Below are positions 46,949 through 58,700 of a stretch of DNA of 64,000 bases, piece after piece. Made by a program: the position numbers and the translations under genes. Position 1 is the first letter of the stretch. Each line of letters begins with the position of its first letter. The notes under the pieces are model-generated. The model searched no databases. It worked only from the letters and a program-made list of their open reading frames with translations, and was not told the DNA's origin. This stretch comes from Adenophora triphylla var. japonica. Lineage: Eukaryota; Streptophyta; Magnoliopsida; Asterales; Campanulaceae. Location: the NCBI GenBank assembly GCA_022495995.1, contig JAFEMH010002098.1:62001-126000 (forward strand), in the 5' to 3' direction.

Positions 46949-48009
46949 TACTCCCTCCGTCCCAGTTCAATTGATACTTATTTCCTTTTTGGTCCTTCCC
47001 ACACCAATTAATACTTACCCAAAATGGAAAGAAATCATCACTATTTACCCCACTCATTCTCTCTCCTAAAAATTAAAACTTAATATTAATACGTCATTAT
47101 AAATATTTTTATTAAAATAATTAATAAATCTAAATTATTGTTAAAAGTTGATTCAATTTAATAAATCTAAATTATTGTTAAAAGTTGTTACTTATTTCCT
47201 TTTTGGTCCTTTCCACACCAATTGATACTTACCCAAAATGGAAAGGAATCTTCACTATTTACCCCACTCATTCTCTCTCTTATTTTATTTTTTCATTCAC
47301 AACATTCTCTCTCCTAACTATTCCTCCCACTCATTCTCTCTCCTATTTAATTCTTCATACTCACAACATTTTCTTTCACTTTTTCTCTCACTTACTTTTC
47401 CTTAATTCCCACACCCAAAAAGTTGGGAGTAGGTCTGCTGAGAAACGCGTTTCTCCATAACTATGGAGAAACGTGTTTTAATAGCCAGAAGCTATACGTT
47501 TGATAACCGTAAAAATTTACGGATATCGAGCCTCGAAAAGGGTTACGGATATCCGTAGCTTTAGACGGATATCCGTGAAGCCTTGGGCGGATATCCGTGA
47601 AAAATAGATTTGAAGCCAAAATCCAAGGCCAAGATCGTAAATTGCTTATTGAAGGTTTCTCGATATCCGTAAACCTTCAAATGTATATCCAGAAACCATC
47701 AAATGAATATTCGAAACATTTTGAAAGTTTCTCGGATATTCACTTGAAGGTTTCGGATATCCGAAACCTTCAATGTATATCTCAGAAACCATCAAATGAA
47801 TATCCGAAACATTTTGAAAGTTTCTGGATATTCATTTTGAAGGTTTACGGATATCACTTTCATGTTTCCTACGGATATCAGTAAGCCTTGGTCTGCATTG
47901 TCGCGCGACAAATCGGGCCCCGTTTCTCCATAAGTTACGGAGAAACGCGTTTTTCCCCAGAGTGAGTTTGTGAAAAGTTGGTATCTATTGAACTGGGACG
48001 GAGGGAGTA
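46949..48009. mobile_element. Stowaway MITE enlarged by duplication and a nested element
   Basis: The ends TACTCCCTCCGTCCCAGTTC and, inverted, the same sequence, with TA borders. The left half is partly duplicated (CTTATTTCCTTTTTGGTCC at 46978 and again near 47190). A Mutator-type MITE is inserted at 47427-47972. Without these additions it would be a normal MITE of about 250 bp. Confidence 0.85.
47427..47972. mobile_element. Mutator-type MITE, GAGTAGG family, copy 2
   Basis: 546 bp with a perfect 9-bp duplication AAAAGTTGG (47418-47426, 47973-47981). Its start GAGTAGGTCTGCTGAG, terminal GAGAAACGCGTTT palindromes and GGATATCC core match the copy at 5237. Removing it rejoins the host Stowaway. 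Confidence 0.88.
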
Positions 48010-48400
48010 TGTCTTCAAATTTACTCCTAATTAGAACTTGTTCTATGTAATTAATATATTTTTTGAATTAAACTAATGTAAGAGAAACAAAATTAATGAG
48101 GACATATTTAATATTTTCTTCATAAAATTACAATATTATTTTGTTTTTTTAATATTTGTAAAAAACTTCAAAACGACATGTATTTTGCATTGAAACGGAG
48201 TACAGTGTATAGATGTGGTAACGTCAGAAATAAATGCTTTCATTTAAGTAAATGGGCCAATGGGTCCAACTTGAATGAATGTCACTGTTAGGTGGAAATT
48301 ATGGAAGGGTTGTTAGGAATATTATTTTAGGCAACTTTATTGTCGTATGTTTCATACTCATACATACACCATATTAAATGTAAATGATAGTATAAATATG
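48010..48400. other. No gene seen
   Basis: AT-rich, no recognisable feature. Confidence 0.45.
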
Positions 48401-48640
48401 TACTCCTCCGTTCCCCAAAAAATGATTTTTTTTTTTTTAATGTGAAGATATTTTTAATTAAGTTAATCTAATTATTATAATGAATATTTAATAATTATTA
48501 TTGATAATATGTATAATGATTATCAATAATAAGTTTAAATTTTCATTAGAATATTTAAATTAATCTAAATTTATTGATCAAAATACATTCGTATTAACAG
48601 GAAAAAAAAGTTGGAAGATCATTTTGGGACTGGGGGAGTA
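48401..48640. mobile_element. Stowaway MITE, AT-rich type
   Basis: It starts TACTCCTCCGTTCCCCAAAA and ends TTTTGGGACTGGGGGAGTA, with TA borders. The interior is almost pure A/T. Confidence 0.75.
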
Positions 48641-49918
48641 TTTCCTTTGTCCCTCAATGTCTCACATTTTGTATTTTAATCTAAATATATGAGTGTTATA
48701 TTTTTAAATAAGAAAATAATTTTAGTACAATTTATCATAATAATACAAATCGTTTATCAAAAAATAAATCACATTTCATAAACATTTCAAAAATTAACTG
48801 CGACAGAACATAAGAGTATAATAGTACGTATTTTTATACCACTTCTTATAATTTCCTAACACCTCTTTAATTGAGAGTTATAGACCCTAGTTGTGACAAA
48901 TGGTTAGGATAATTTTATTTATAGAGTGTCCGTTTATTTTGGCTTATTTTAAATGACATGATTTTTTATTTTAATACGGTAAAATTAAAGTGTTTCTTTT
49001 CACTTATAAGTCATGCGCTTATAACTAAAGTACAAACTAGTTATAGCATTAATAAGTAAAAATCAAAATGTCATAAAAATGCTGCTTTTTACCATTTATC
49101 TTATTCAATAGATTTTGAGTTCAAATATTACTATCTACCGGCTACGGCTACACATTTGTTTATTTTCTTTCTTCCTTACATAGTTACATTCTTCCTCAAT
49201 CAATTCATATCTTTGACTTTCTTCTAATTTCTTATTCTCATTTAATATTACAAAAACAAATTATTATTTTTAGCTCATTTTAATTCTATATTTTTACTTT
49301 TTATAAAATAATTATACAAAGATGAATAAATTAACAAACGAGAAAAAAAATATATAATATATGAATAAAAATTAATATTTGAATTCAAATTGTATCCTTC
49401 ATTATATTTAATTTAATTTAAATTTTCTTATTTGATTAATATTTAATTTCAATATATAAATGTAAATTTATAAGTATAATGAATTATTCAACTTAGCTTC
49501 ATAGCAACCATTCATATTTATTTATTTGCAAACAGTAGTTTTTTCTTAAAATAAACTAATCAAAACGAGTATTATATATTAAATTCATCAACTATTAATT
49601 AATCATTAACTATCAGCTGTAAGTCATCAGCTGCTACAAACAAGTTATTAGTTAAGCCTCAGAATTTGATAACTTCACCTCTATTAACGACTTATGACTT
49701 TTTTTGATCCACTTTGTGGGAAGGAAGAAGGAAGTATGTACTATCCGTTCCTGATCCACTTCGTGGCTCACTCTTACAACCAACACAATCCTCAACTATA
49801 AGTCATTAAATCACTAGTTATCATCCATCAACTATAAAACTATAAGTAATCAACCACCAGCTGCAACAAACGAGACTAGAGTTCATTCTGTTTTGAAATT
49901 CCAAAGGCATTTCATATT
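48641..49918. other. No gene seen
   Basis: AT-rich sequence with short repeats of ATCATCAACTATAA type near 49600 and 49850. Nothing coding. Confidence 0.45.
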
Positions 49919-50137
49919 ATAATTCCGTCCCAGAATACTTTTTATTGTTGTTACTTTTTAATTTTAATGAACTTTGAATAATAATTTTATATTAATTTAA
50001 TTATTTTAATAAAAATTTAAAACTTAATATTAATACATCATTATAAATACTATTAATATTTTTTATTAAAACAATTAAATAAATCTAAATTGTTGTTAAA
50101 AGTTGATTCAAAGTAACAACAAAAAAAAAGTAGGAAC
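49919..50137. mobile_element. Decayed AT-rich MITE
   Basis: TTCCGTCCCAGAATAC near the left and an inverted TTGTTGTTACTTT at both sides suggest a worn Stowaway. The interior AAACTTAATATTAATAC matches part of the element at 46949. Confidence 0.5.
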
Positions 50138-50532
50138 AATATTTTTATTTTTCAAACAACAAAAAAAAAATTAGTAATAGCATTTTTATTTCAAATCGCT
50201 CCAGCAACTCTTGGTGCAGCGGTCACTCCACCCAACCACCATGATCGTGTCACCTCGACCTCCTTCGTGCTCGACGGACAAGATGTGTCAAGCTCGATGA
50301 GGTCCACAAATTTTTGTAAGCGATCTTGACCATACACGAAATGGACTATGGGAAGCACTTGTACCAAGTGCTTCCCATAATGTGCCAAGTGCTTCCCATA
50401 ATGTGCCAGACATGAAACAAGCAAAACAGTAGGATCAGTACAGATCCAAGTTGGATGCAAACTAGAAGGCAAAAATGAAATTAAGTACTCCTTGTAACAT
50501 CTTTTTCCATTATAAATACGACAAAAACTTGG
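50138..50532. other. No gene seen
   Basis: It contains a tandem copy of GTGCCAAGTGCTTCCCATAAT near 50370-50405. No credible frame. Confidence 0.4.
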
Positions 50533-51322
50533 GTGAGAACAGCATGACCTGTCTCATCCATGAGACGGGTCGGTTCCATACCCATCACCCGCCCAACAAA
50601 GCCAACCCACGCCTCCGCCCAAGCTTTTTGCATATGGGCGGTCGCCCTGCCGGAATCAGCGGCCGCCCAAGCTGGAATCAGCCCACATTTGCCTTGGCCC
50701 AATCCTTCAGCCAACATAAAGTAATAGTTTGTATACATTAAAGTAATAGTTTGTATACATTAAAGTAATACATATATACAGAAAAGTAATAATGTTTTTT
50801 CCTATGTTTTCTTCGTTTGGCAAAAGTAATACTTATTATAACTAAAATGTAACAAACGTGTTATTTATATATAATAGTATTTGTACATAATTGTAACACA
50901 TATGTATAGGTATCTATATGTTTTCATGTAAAAGTATTACATTATCTATAGAAATATGTTACAATTTCATCTATCAAAGTGGTACATTTACTTGTATAAA
51001 CTATTACATTCATATACATAAGTTATTACATTTCAAAAATAATACATATAGTTTGTATTACATTTGAAAAAAATAGGTAAAAACGAGCTTTTATTTTTTT
51101 TAAAACAGGTATTACGTTTACTTATGACCAATGTTACTTTATATGTATACAGTCATTACATTAAGAGATGGTAACTATTACTTTTGCTCTGAAAAAAATA
51201 ATATAAAAAAAAAATTAAAAAAAAAAAAAAATTGGCCTATAAAAGGCTGCCACGTGGCGGGTCATGCCCCATGGGTCATGGGTCGACCCGTCTCATGCAT
51301 GAGACGGATCCCATGTTCTCAC
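50533..51322. mobile_element. Mutator-like element with GAGACGGGTC ends
   Basis: The left end GTGAGAACAGCATGACC then GTCTCATCCATGAGACGG and, inverted, the right end GTGAGAACATGGGATCC then GTCTCATGCATGAGACGG form a TIR of about 40 bp. GAGAC palindromes at the tips are common in MULEs. No clear 9-bp duplication was found. The interior is AT-rich with repeated TTAAAGTAATAGTTTG (50715-50765) and has no transposase. Confidence 0.6.
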
Positions 51323-51633
51323 AGGAGACCGGCTCATACTATCAATTATCAATGACAATTTTTAGATTTTTATTGAAAACAAGGATAACATCTTATTCCG
51401 GATATTTCCCCACCCCCGCCAACTTATCAAATTCATTAATCTTTACAATCCCAAGTTCTCTTCAATTCATGTTAATTCAACGTTCATCTATACACACCAA
51501 GTACCAATAGAATAGAAGCCTGCAAATCTATTCACGGGTCGTAAATAGAGGGAACCCGAGTGCAGATTGAGGGAACCCAAGTGCAGATTATCCTTTCCGT
51601 ATAATAAAACAGGAATAGATCACGGCGTAGTAA

Positions 51634-51784
51634 GAGTAGGTTTTGGGGGAAACTAGTTTCTCCCTAATATTATAAAAAGTCTTGTTTTAAAAATCAAAAC
51701 AAAGGCACGTACAATTTTTTTTAAAAATAAAAAACAAGACTTTTTATAATATTTGGGGAAACTAGTTTCCCCCAAAATTTTCTG
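51634..51784. mobile_element. Mutator-type MITE, GAGTAGG family, minimal copy
   Basis: 151 bp with a 9-bp duplication GCGTAGTAA (51625-51633, 51785-51793). It starts GAGTAGGTTTTGGGGG; both ends carry GGGAAACTAGTTTCCC and the interior folds on itself (AAGTCTTGTTTT / AAAACAAGACTT). It shares its start and end plan with the copies at 5237 and 47427 but lacks the GGATATCC core. Confidence 0.82.
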
Positions 51785-51893
51785 GCGTAGTAATCACTTG
51801 ACAGGTATGGACGATTTTTCCTTATTTTAGCAGACGGAAAATATTATTCTCATTCCAGAAATCTCTAAGTAGCTGATCATACCAATTGCAGGT

Positions 51894-52082
51894 TTACTTC
51901 CTGGCCTTTCCTTTAAGTGATATTTCACTTTCGACCTGCTTGATTTCCTCTTCCAACTCTTGCAAATTGTCTCTTCTCGGTTTCTGTAAGCTATTGTTTA
52001 ATAGAGAAGAAAGTTGCTTCAAACAGGAAAGATATTCTGTGTTTACTCCATGAGGATTGGATGATAACTTTTGACTCCCAAA
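51894..52082 (-). CDS. Last exon of the spliced gene
   Basis: 189 bases, 62 residues plus TAA. The acceptor is TTTATGTGCAG before TTTGGGAGTCAA. It reads FGSQKLSSNPHGVNTEYLSC, then KQLSSLLNNSLQKPRRDN and a heptad-like LQELEEEIKQVESEI tail ending GKARK. Reading past the acceptor upstream only adds intron sequence, and STAQ-FGSQ joins smoothly from the previous exon. Confidence 0.82.
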   Translation of the reverse strand, partial: FGSQKLSSNPHGVNTEYLSCLKQLSSLLNNSLQKPRRDNLQELEEEIKQVESEISLKGKARK

Positions 52083-52167
52083 CTGCACATAAAGAAAGGC
52101 AATTTGTGTTGCTGCAAACCATGAGCCAACAGAAACAATTAAATGGGAAGTAAAATAATTAATGAAA

Positions 52168-52308
52168 TGCTCCCTCCGTCCAAAATGAATGACCATTTTG
52201 TGTTTAAGGGTCATTTTTGAAAAGGGTGATCTTAATGGAAAGAATCATAAACATTCTTGCTATTCACTTTGGGCCAAATTAAGTCATTCAATTGGGACAG
52301 AGGGAGTA
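52168..52308. mobile_element. Short Stowaway MITE in an intron
   Basis: It starts GCTCCCTCCGTCCAAAATGA and ends TTGGGACAGAGGGAGTA. About 140 bp; left TA lost. It lies 85 bp from the last exon. Confidence 0.72.
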
Positions 52309-52568
52309 CATTTTTTACAAGGAATGGATGAGCTTTTGCATGAGTCAGGCTTGATTAGACGTTGTATCAACAACAAAGGCCTACAAATTATAAGATTCCA
52401 CATTCATCTTTCGTATCTTCAACCTAAAGGTTGTAAAAGTACTTTCATCTATTAAATCTTCAACCTAAAGGCTTGAGAAGACGTTGTCAGATAGCTTGTG
52501 GCACAGAGTATTTATTCTCACCAACACGTCGAAAATGGACATATTGGATCTCGTCAAATTTTAAAGTA

Positions 52569-53431
52569 TACTCCCTCCATTTCAATTTAATTGACGTTTT
52601 AGAGTGAATCACAATAACCAAGACATCAATCAATGACAACAAATTTTCCATATTTACCCTTCCCGTCATAATTGGCCGCCTTCACCTACTAACTAACCCA
52701 CACCTTTATTTTCTTCTCCTCCATTCCCAAATCCTCTTCTTCCTAATAATTGAACGAACCATATACATGTATGAGAATAAGAATCAAATACAGGTAAACT
52801 TTGGTTCTCAACCTTTCATGCAATATCTTGAATTTTATTTTTTTTGCAGGAGCAATTCATTAATTGACTAAGTAGACCAAAGTCAAAATCCCCAAAAGAT
52901 TATTTTGCAGATTTGAATCTACCAGAGAGAGAGACTCGAATCCCTATTACGGTTTGGGTTTAGAAAAGTAAGGGACTAGTCAAAAGAAATTTGAAACGTA
53001 TTCGGCGTTCAATCATTGATTTTTTTTTCATGATAAAATTCCAATCTTGGTTTGAATCTCTTCTCTCTCTTAAATCTGGGTTTGAATTTTCAAAATTAAA
53101 AAAAAAAAATGGTACTCCTGCAACCATTTTTTTCCTACTGTAAATGGGAAGTATTTGAGAGCTTCAATAGAGCCCAAGATGCCGATGATGGAGATAGGGT
53201 GGAGGAGGGAGGCTTGGAAGAAGACGGGTAATCAGAATAAAGAAGTTGAAGAGAACTAGGAGAGAGAATGCTACAAAGAGAGAGAGAAAATATGGCTGAG
53301 AGGATGAGTAGTGATATCAATGAGGATAGGGGTAATTTGGCCCACTGAATCAAAATAATGCTATAGCATCAATTAATTTGGAAAATGTTTGGGAGTCTAA
53401 AACGACTAAATAATTTGAAACGGAGGGAGTA
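52569..53431. mobile_element. Long Stowaway-ended element in an intron, 863 bp
   Basis: The ends TACTCCCTCCATTTCAATTT and, inverted, TACTCCCTCCGTTTCAAATT, followed by a further matched stretch (GACGTTTTAGA / GTCGTTTTAGA). The middle contains UTR-like C/T-rich and purine-rich sequence, possibly captured from a gene. Confidence 0.7.
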
Positions 53432-53770
53432 TATAGCTAGCCTTTTAAGGTTTCTGAGACGTGGAAGCTTTTTTGGGCGATCACTGTAAAACTATTAACA
53501 AAGCAACTCGAGCCCACGCTCCCTTGTTTAAGTCGTTTTTTGATCAAGCAAATATTAGCACAAGGCGAGCTTTAAAAGAGGAGCTCGAGATCGGCTCATT
53601 TAGAACTCCTTACTCTTCAAGTTTGGCTGCAAGCTTGCTTACAACCCTGAGCACGAGCCGAGCTACTTCTTGATGGCAAAAGTGTAAATATCACGTTAAC
53701 CATTTTTAGAAGACTAAAATTGTAAATTTGAAAACTTTTTGGACATTCATTTTGGGACAGGGGGAGTAGT
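53432..53770. other. Unclassified repeat-like stretch in an intron
   Basis: It contains GAGCTCGAGATCGGCTC and other AGCTCGAGC-like words common in hAT ends, and finishes in a single Stowaway right end (GGGACAGGGGGAGTA at 53754-53768). Confidence 0.35.
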
Positions 53771-53811
53771 AGTTAAGCCCAATAATGGCAAGAACAATGA
53801 TATGACCATAC

Positions 53812-53862
53812 CTGAGCTGTGCTCAGATTAATGACAGCTCTACACAAGGCGTTCACTGTTAA
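53812..53862 (-). CDS. Exon of the spliced gene (51 bases)
   Basis: Acceptor AATTGCAG, donor GTATGG; it encodes LTVNALCRAVINLSTAQ. Frame is open at both junctions in phase 0. Confidence 0.8.
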
Positions 53863-53878
53863 CTGCAATTTACACAAC

Positions 53879-53970
53879 TACTCCCTCTGTCCCAAAAGTT
53901 TTCAAATTTGCTCTCAATCAAGAGCAAAATTGAAAATCGTTTGGACATTCATATTGGGACGGGGGGAGTA
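53879..53970. mobile_element. Very short Stowaway-like MITE
   Basis: 92 bp from TACTCCCTCTGTCCCAAAAG to TTGGGACGGGGGGAGTA, in the intron 16 bases from an exon. Confidence 0.7.
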
Positions 53971-54187
53971 CGTTTTAAGTTTCATATAATACCTAGTCAG
54001 ATTGATCCACAACAAGGCTTTCCTTTGCATGTATTGACAATTCCAAGATCCAAACACAGTATAAACAGATGCCCATCTATAATTTATGTTACCTTTTTCA
54101 TTCTCTCATTTTTATTCTTTATATCACAAAAAGTGTGCATAATAATAACAATAGATATAAATCAGAAAAGGTAGTATGGTCGAGTAC

Positions 54188-54253
54188 CTCTTTGAAAGCA
54201 GCTATGCATTGACGAAGAGCCTTCTCAGCTTCAATAAGGGGCGCATGATTCTC
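54188..54253 (-). CDS. Exon of the spliced gene (66 bases)
   Basis: Acceptor TATAAAATCAG, donor GTACTC; it encodes ENHAPLIEAEKALRQC and IAAFKE. Phase 0 at both ends. Confidence 0.8.
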
Positions 54254-54574
54254 CTGATTTTATACCCACAAGAACTACCAAGTAAGATGAAATTTTGTAA
54301 AATAATGCAAGCCAAGTGACGAAATTAAGAACATATAAAAACAACCACAGGCTATATATGAAGGCCTCAGTTTGGTGGCATATATTCCAGATGACTATTT
54401 AGCAACCAAGCAAATGTGTCCTTTGAGTTCAGAAGTTCAAACCATTTAATGAACATCTTATTCATCAACATTCAAAGGACTTGTCGAAATCAAGATAATT
54501 TCTTTTGCTATTAATAAACAGTTACTCATTGGAAAGGGAAAATGAAAGAGTTCCATGGCTTGAAACCAACTTTT

Positions 54575-55032
54575 TACTCCCTCCATTCTAAGAAATGCGA
54601 CGCACTTGCAAGGTAAACATTCTAACGAATGAGGTTTTACTCCTATATTTTCTCAAATTGCACTTTAATCACAAAAATCAAGAATATTTTGTTTGCCTTT
54701 AATAAGGGAAAATAAAAGATTTCTATGACTTGAAATTGAACCAACTGGTTACTCCCTCCATTCTAAGAAATGTGTCGCACTTGAAAGGTAAACATTTTAA
54801 GGAGTGTAATTTTACACCTATATTTTCTCAAATTGCACTACAGTTGTATCTTTTTGGTGTAACATGTTAGAAAAATGAATCACATTAGAAAAACATCATG
54901 TTTCCAAAGAGGAAAAATGTACATTTGAAAAAATAAATGAAAATTCAGATTAACTTTTCAAAGGCAACTTTGTTTTGGGATGAACTCAGAAGAAAGGACT
55001 TTGTTTTAATTATTTTTGGAACTGAGAGAGTA
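54575..55032. mobile_element. Stowaway MITE with duplicated left half
   Basis: TACTCCCTCCATTCTAAGAA begins at 54575 and again at 54750, each followed by the same CGCACTTGNAAGGTAAACAT block. One right end (AACTGAGAGAGTA) closes at 55032. Confidence 0.72.
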
Positions 55033-55038
55033 CTTACC

Positions 55039-55094
55039 ATATATATATATATATGTATATATATATACACACATATATATACATAAATATGAAT
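55039..55094. repeat. (TA)n-rich microsatellite
   Basis: TA and TACATA units between a Stowaway and the foldback element. Confidence 0.85.
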
Positions 55095-55104
55095 ATATGG
55101 TCTT

Positions 55105-56975
55105 ACTACAATAAGAACCAATTAAAATGAGAACCATGAGAACCAACTACAACCATTGGATAAAAGACAAATCAAGGGTTTAGATTAGATGTCATTTTAT
55201 AAAAAAAAAAATGGCGGCATGTTAATAGTTTTTGTGAAAGAAAAATGTTGAACAACAATGAAACTCTCAAAATACACTTGGATTCAGTAGCTAAATCAAG
55301 GGTTTAGATTAGATGTCATTTTATAAAAAAACGGCGTCATGTTTATAGTTTTTGTGAAAGAAAAATGTTGAACAACAATGAAATTCTCAAAATACACTTG
55401 GATTCAGTAGCTACTAAATCCAACTGTATTTAGAACATTGCACTTGAATTCATAAAAAATACACATGGATTCAGTCACTAAATAGCTACCGAATACATGT
55501 GCAATATTCAAAATAAATATGGATTCAGTAGCTAAGTAGCTACTGAATCCATGTACATTCAAAATACACATGGATTTAGTAGCTAAGTAGCTACTGAATC
55601 CATGTACAATGTTCAAAATACACATGGATTCAGTAGCTACCGAAGCTGTAATACGACAAGCAGTTATTGAGAGCGCGTGTTCGATTCAGTAGTTACTTAG
55701 CTACTGAATCTATGTATATTTTTGAACATTGTACCTTCATATGTATTTTGAACATTACACATGGATACATAACTACTGAATCTATGTGTATTTTTGAACA
55801 TTGCACTTTCATGTGTATTTTGAACATTATACATTAGCTACTGAATCCATGTGTATTTTTTGAACATTGCACTTGGATTGTGTATTTAGAACATTGCACA
55901 TGGATTCAATCCATATCTATTTTGAATATTGCACATGAATCCAGTAGATATTTAGCTACTGAATCCATGTATATTATTGAACATTGCGCTTGGATTCAGT
56001 AGCTACTAAATCTATTTGTATTTTAAATATTGCACATGAATTCAGTAGTTACTTAGCTACTGAATTCATGAGTATTTTTGAACATTGCGCTTGGATTCAT
56101 TAGCTACTTAGCTAATAAATCTATGTGTATTTTGAACATTGTGCATGGATTGAGTAGCTAATTGCATATGGTTTCAGTAGCTACTGAATTCATGTGTATT
56201 TTGAACATTGTGCATAGATTCAGTAGCTAATTGCATATTGATTCAGTAGCTACTGAATTCATGGGTATTTTGAACATTGCAGCACATGGATCAAGTAGCT
56301 ACTGAATCCATGTGTATTTTGAACATTGCACATTGATTCAGTAGTTATTTAGTTACTTAATCCATCTGTATTTTTTGAATATTGCACATGGATTCAGTAA
56401 CTAGTGAATCCATGTGTATTTTGAACATTCCACATGGATTCAGAAGCGAAATAGCTACAGAATGCATGTGTATTTTTGAACATTACACTTGGATACAGTT
56501 ACTACTTAGCTACTGAATCCATGTGTATTTTTGAACATTACACTTACATTCAGTAGCTACTTAGCTACTGAATACATGTGTATTTTGTACATTGTACATG
56601 GATTTAGCTACTGAATCCAAGTGTATTTTGAGAATTTCATTGTTGTTCAACATTTTTTTTCAAAATCCTATCTTCAAGGATGTAGTTTGATTCACCTCGT
56701 CGAGACATGAAAAACAATGTTTTCGAATTATTTTTTTCGATTTATAGATATTGAGATATTTAATTTTGAAATTTGAGGGAAATTTGGATGATGATGCGGC
56801 AGGTTTTGAAAAGTGACGGTCAAATGACATTCTACCTCTCGACTTTCACAAAACTACAAAAATGCCACCGTTTTTTATATAAAATGACATCTGATCTAAA
56901 CCATTAATTTATCTTAATCCAATGGTTGTTGTTTCTCATTGTTAAATAGGTTCTCATTTGAGCACCTTCTTTTAT
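55105..56975. mobile_element. Foldback element with a palindrome-array core
   Basis: The left arm (AATGAGAACC, CAACCATTGGAT, GGTTTAGATTAGATGTCATT, ATGTTGAACAACAATGAAA) returns inverted at 56640-56970. A 120-bp part of the left arm is present twice (from about 55180 and 55300). Between the arms lie about 25 units of 50-60 bp, each with the palindrome GGATTCAGTAGCTA / TAGCTACTGAATCC and the linker ATGTGTATTTTGAACATTGC. The linker is in reverse orientation before about 55650 and forward after it. No coding frame and no clear target duplication. Confidence 0.78.
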
Positions 56976-56978
56976 ATA

Positions 56979-57250
56979 TATACACTCCCTCCTACACATT
57001 TCAAATTGCACAAAAATTGCCATGCACAAGAATTAAGGGAAAATGTATAACATTTAGGCATTGTGAATATGGAAAGTAGGGTACAAATTGTAAACGAGGT
57101 TGGAATATTAAGTGTGTTGGTTGTTGTGAGTATGACAATTGAGCCCCATTAAGTTAAAAAATTATAAAGTTGCTATTTTGGGCTTGTGCGGTTTTAAGTG
57201 GAACAACTAAATTGGATATTTGTGCATTTTGAAATCGGACGGAGGGAGTA
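56979..57250. mobile_element. Stowaway MITE in the large intron
   Basis: It begins TACACTCCCTCCTACACATT and ends TGAAATCGGACGGAGGGAGTA. The matching inverted stretch AAATTGCAC / TGCATTTTGAAAT supports the TIR. Confidence 0.7.
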
Positions 57251-57769
57251 TATATCTTCAGTTTTAGAGGGCTACACCTTGTATGCTTTAAGATTGCAAA
57301 ATCTACCAGATCTGTTATGCAAATCACTCACTCCATTCCACATAAAGAGGCCACTTTGAAAAAATATGCCATCAATCTCCACAAACTTTCAGCTTTCACC
57401 TCCAAATAGAGAGCATTTGTATGCTCGAGCATTTCTATAGTTATGAACAATTACATGTATACTAATGAAATATTGGAAACCCGAAATTACCCCTCCCAAC
57501 CCTAACCCTAAAATGTCAATCACCCTCATTTTCTTCTCGAATGTTCATTATAGAAGATGAGGGTTGAAAAATCAATGTATGAGAGTCATCTATCAGATTG
57601 TAAATCATACATGATAGTTTGTCCTCGTTATTTAGAGTAGTGTTAATATCTTGAGTCCGAGATTTATGTCCCGGACTGTAGTTCTATTAAAACTTAGTTT
57701 ACTGTGATTTTTAATGGTGTTTTGATTTGTTTCCATTATGTAGATTTATGATATAGATTGTAGATTGTT

Positions 57770-58700
57770 ATGGATTTGGTTGTTATGTGTTTGTTCAAGT
57801 TTGGGCAACTAACTGCAGTTGGAAGATTCAGTCAATTTACTAATTTTCATTCGTTAGTTGATTATGCTTGTACAAGGTGGCAGTCATTGAACAATGATAA
57901 TGCATCCTTTTTGTATTGTTTAGTTGGGAATACTTTTTGTCTGTTGGAGAATGATTATGATTTTTTCAACGTGCATATCATGATTGGACGTAGTGGGATA
58001 AACTGTATTGAAATTCATGTGAATGAATTTCAAAGTTTAGTTGCTACTGAATCGTCTACATCTATTGTTTGTGGCTCCATTGAAAGATTTGATGTTGACA
58101 ACAATATAGCCATTATGAGTCTTTTTCAATTTTCGTCATGAAGAGAACAATTGTTGAGTGCCAAGTGAGCTTATGAGATACAAGGTGTTAGAGAGTGTTT
58201 TGAAGGGGTAACTAATGTTTTTCGCATTGCCTTATGTAAGTTTGCAACTCATGTAGGATTTTATTTTTATTATGTTAAAAATGACAAAAAAAAAAAAAAA
58301 TGTGTCACTGCCCAATATAGGCACAAAGAGTCTAAAGGATGTCCATGGAAGATACACGTGTCGATTGAAAATTCCAATGGGTATGCATATATAAAGAGGT
58401 ACGATGCATAACACACATGTGCTGATGTGTGTAGAAATTCTATCGGTGAAAGAATTGCTTTATATGTTATTTCAAAGGTTATAGTTGATATTATTCGTGG
58501 TAAGTTATCCATTAGTCCAACTAAATAATTAGAACGGTTAAGAGGGATTATGGATTTAATATTTAGTACAAGGTTGTTTGGAGAGGTGTGGATAAAGCAA
58601 AGGAAATTATCTTTGGCGATTCACCCTTTTCGTACAATCATCTTCGACGATATTTGAAAAATTGAAGCCTTTGGACCCATGTGGCACCCTGGTTTATGAT
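57770..58700 (+). pseudogene. MuDR-like transposase N-terminal half, left arm
   Basis: A frame from 57770 to 58141 reads FGQLTAVGRFSQF and LLENDYDFFNVHIMIGRSG. After stops it continues as LLSAK-stop-AYEIQGVRECFEG, FATHVGFYFYYVKNDKKKK, VTAQYRHKESKGCPWKIHVS and NGYAYIKRYDA-stop-HTCADVCRNS. That is the MuDR DNA-binding domain pattern (a GCPW-x-hydrophobic core, then HTC). The DDE catalytic domain should follow but the arm ends at about 58690. Several stops. Confidence 0.8.

Noticed and set aside
50191..50741. Frames of 85-93 residues on both strands
   Set aside because: They straddle the border of the Mutator-like element and reflect its GC-richer end.
53135..53353. 72-residue Ser/Leu-rich frame with a possible signal peptide
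   Set aside because: It lies inside the long Stowaway-ended element, is antisense to purine-rich DNA, and has no homologue I recognise.
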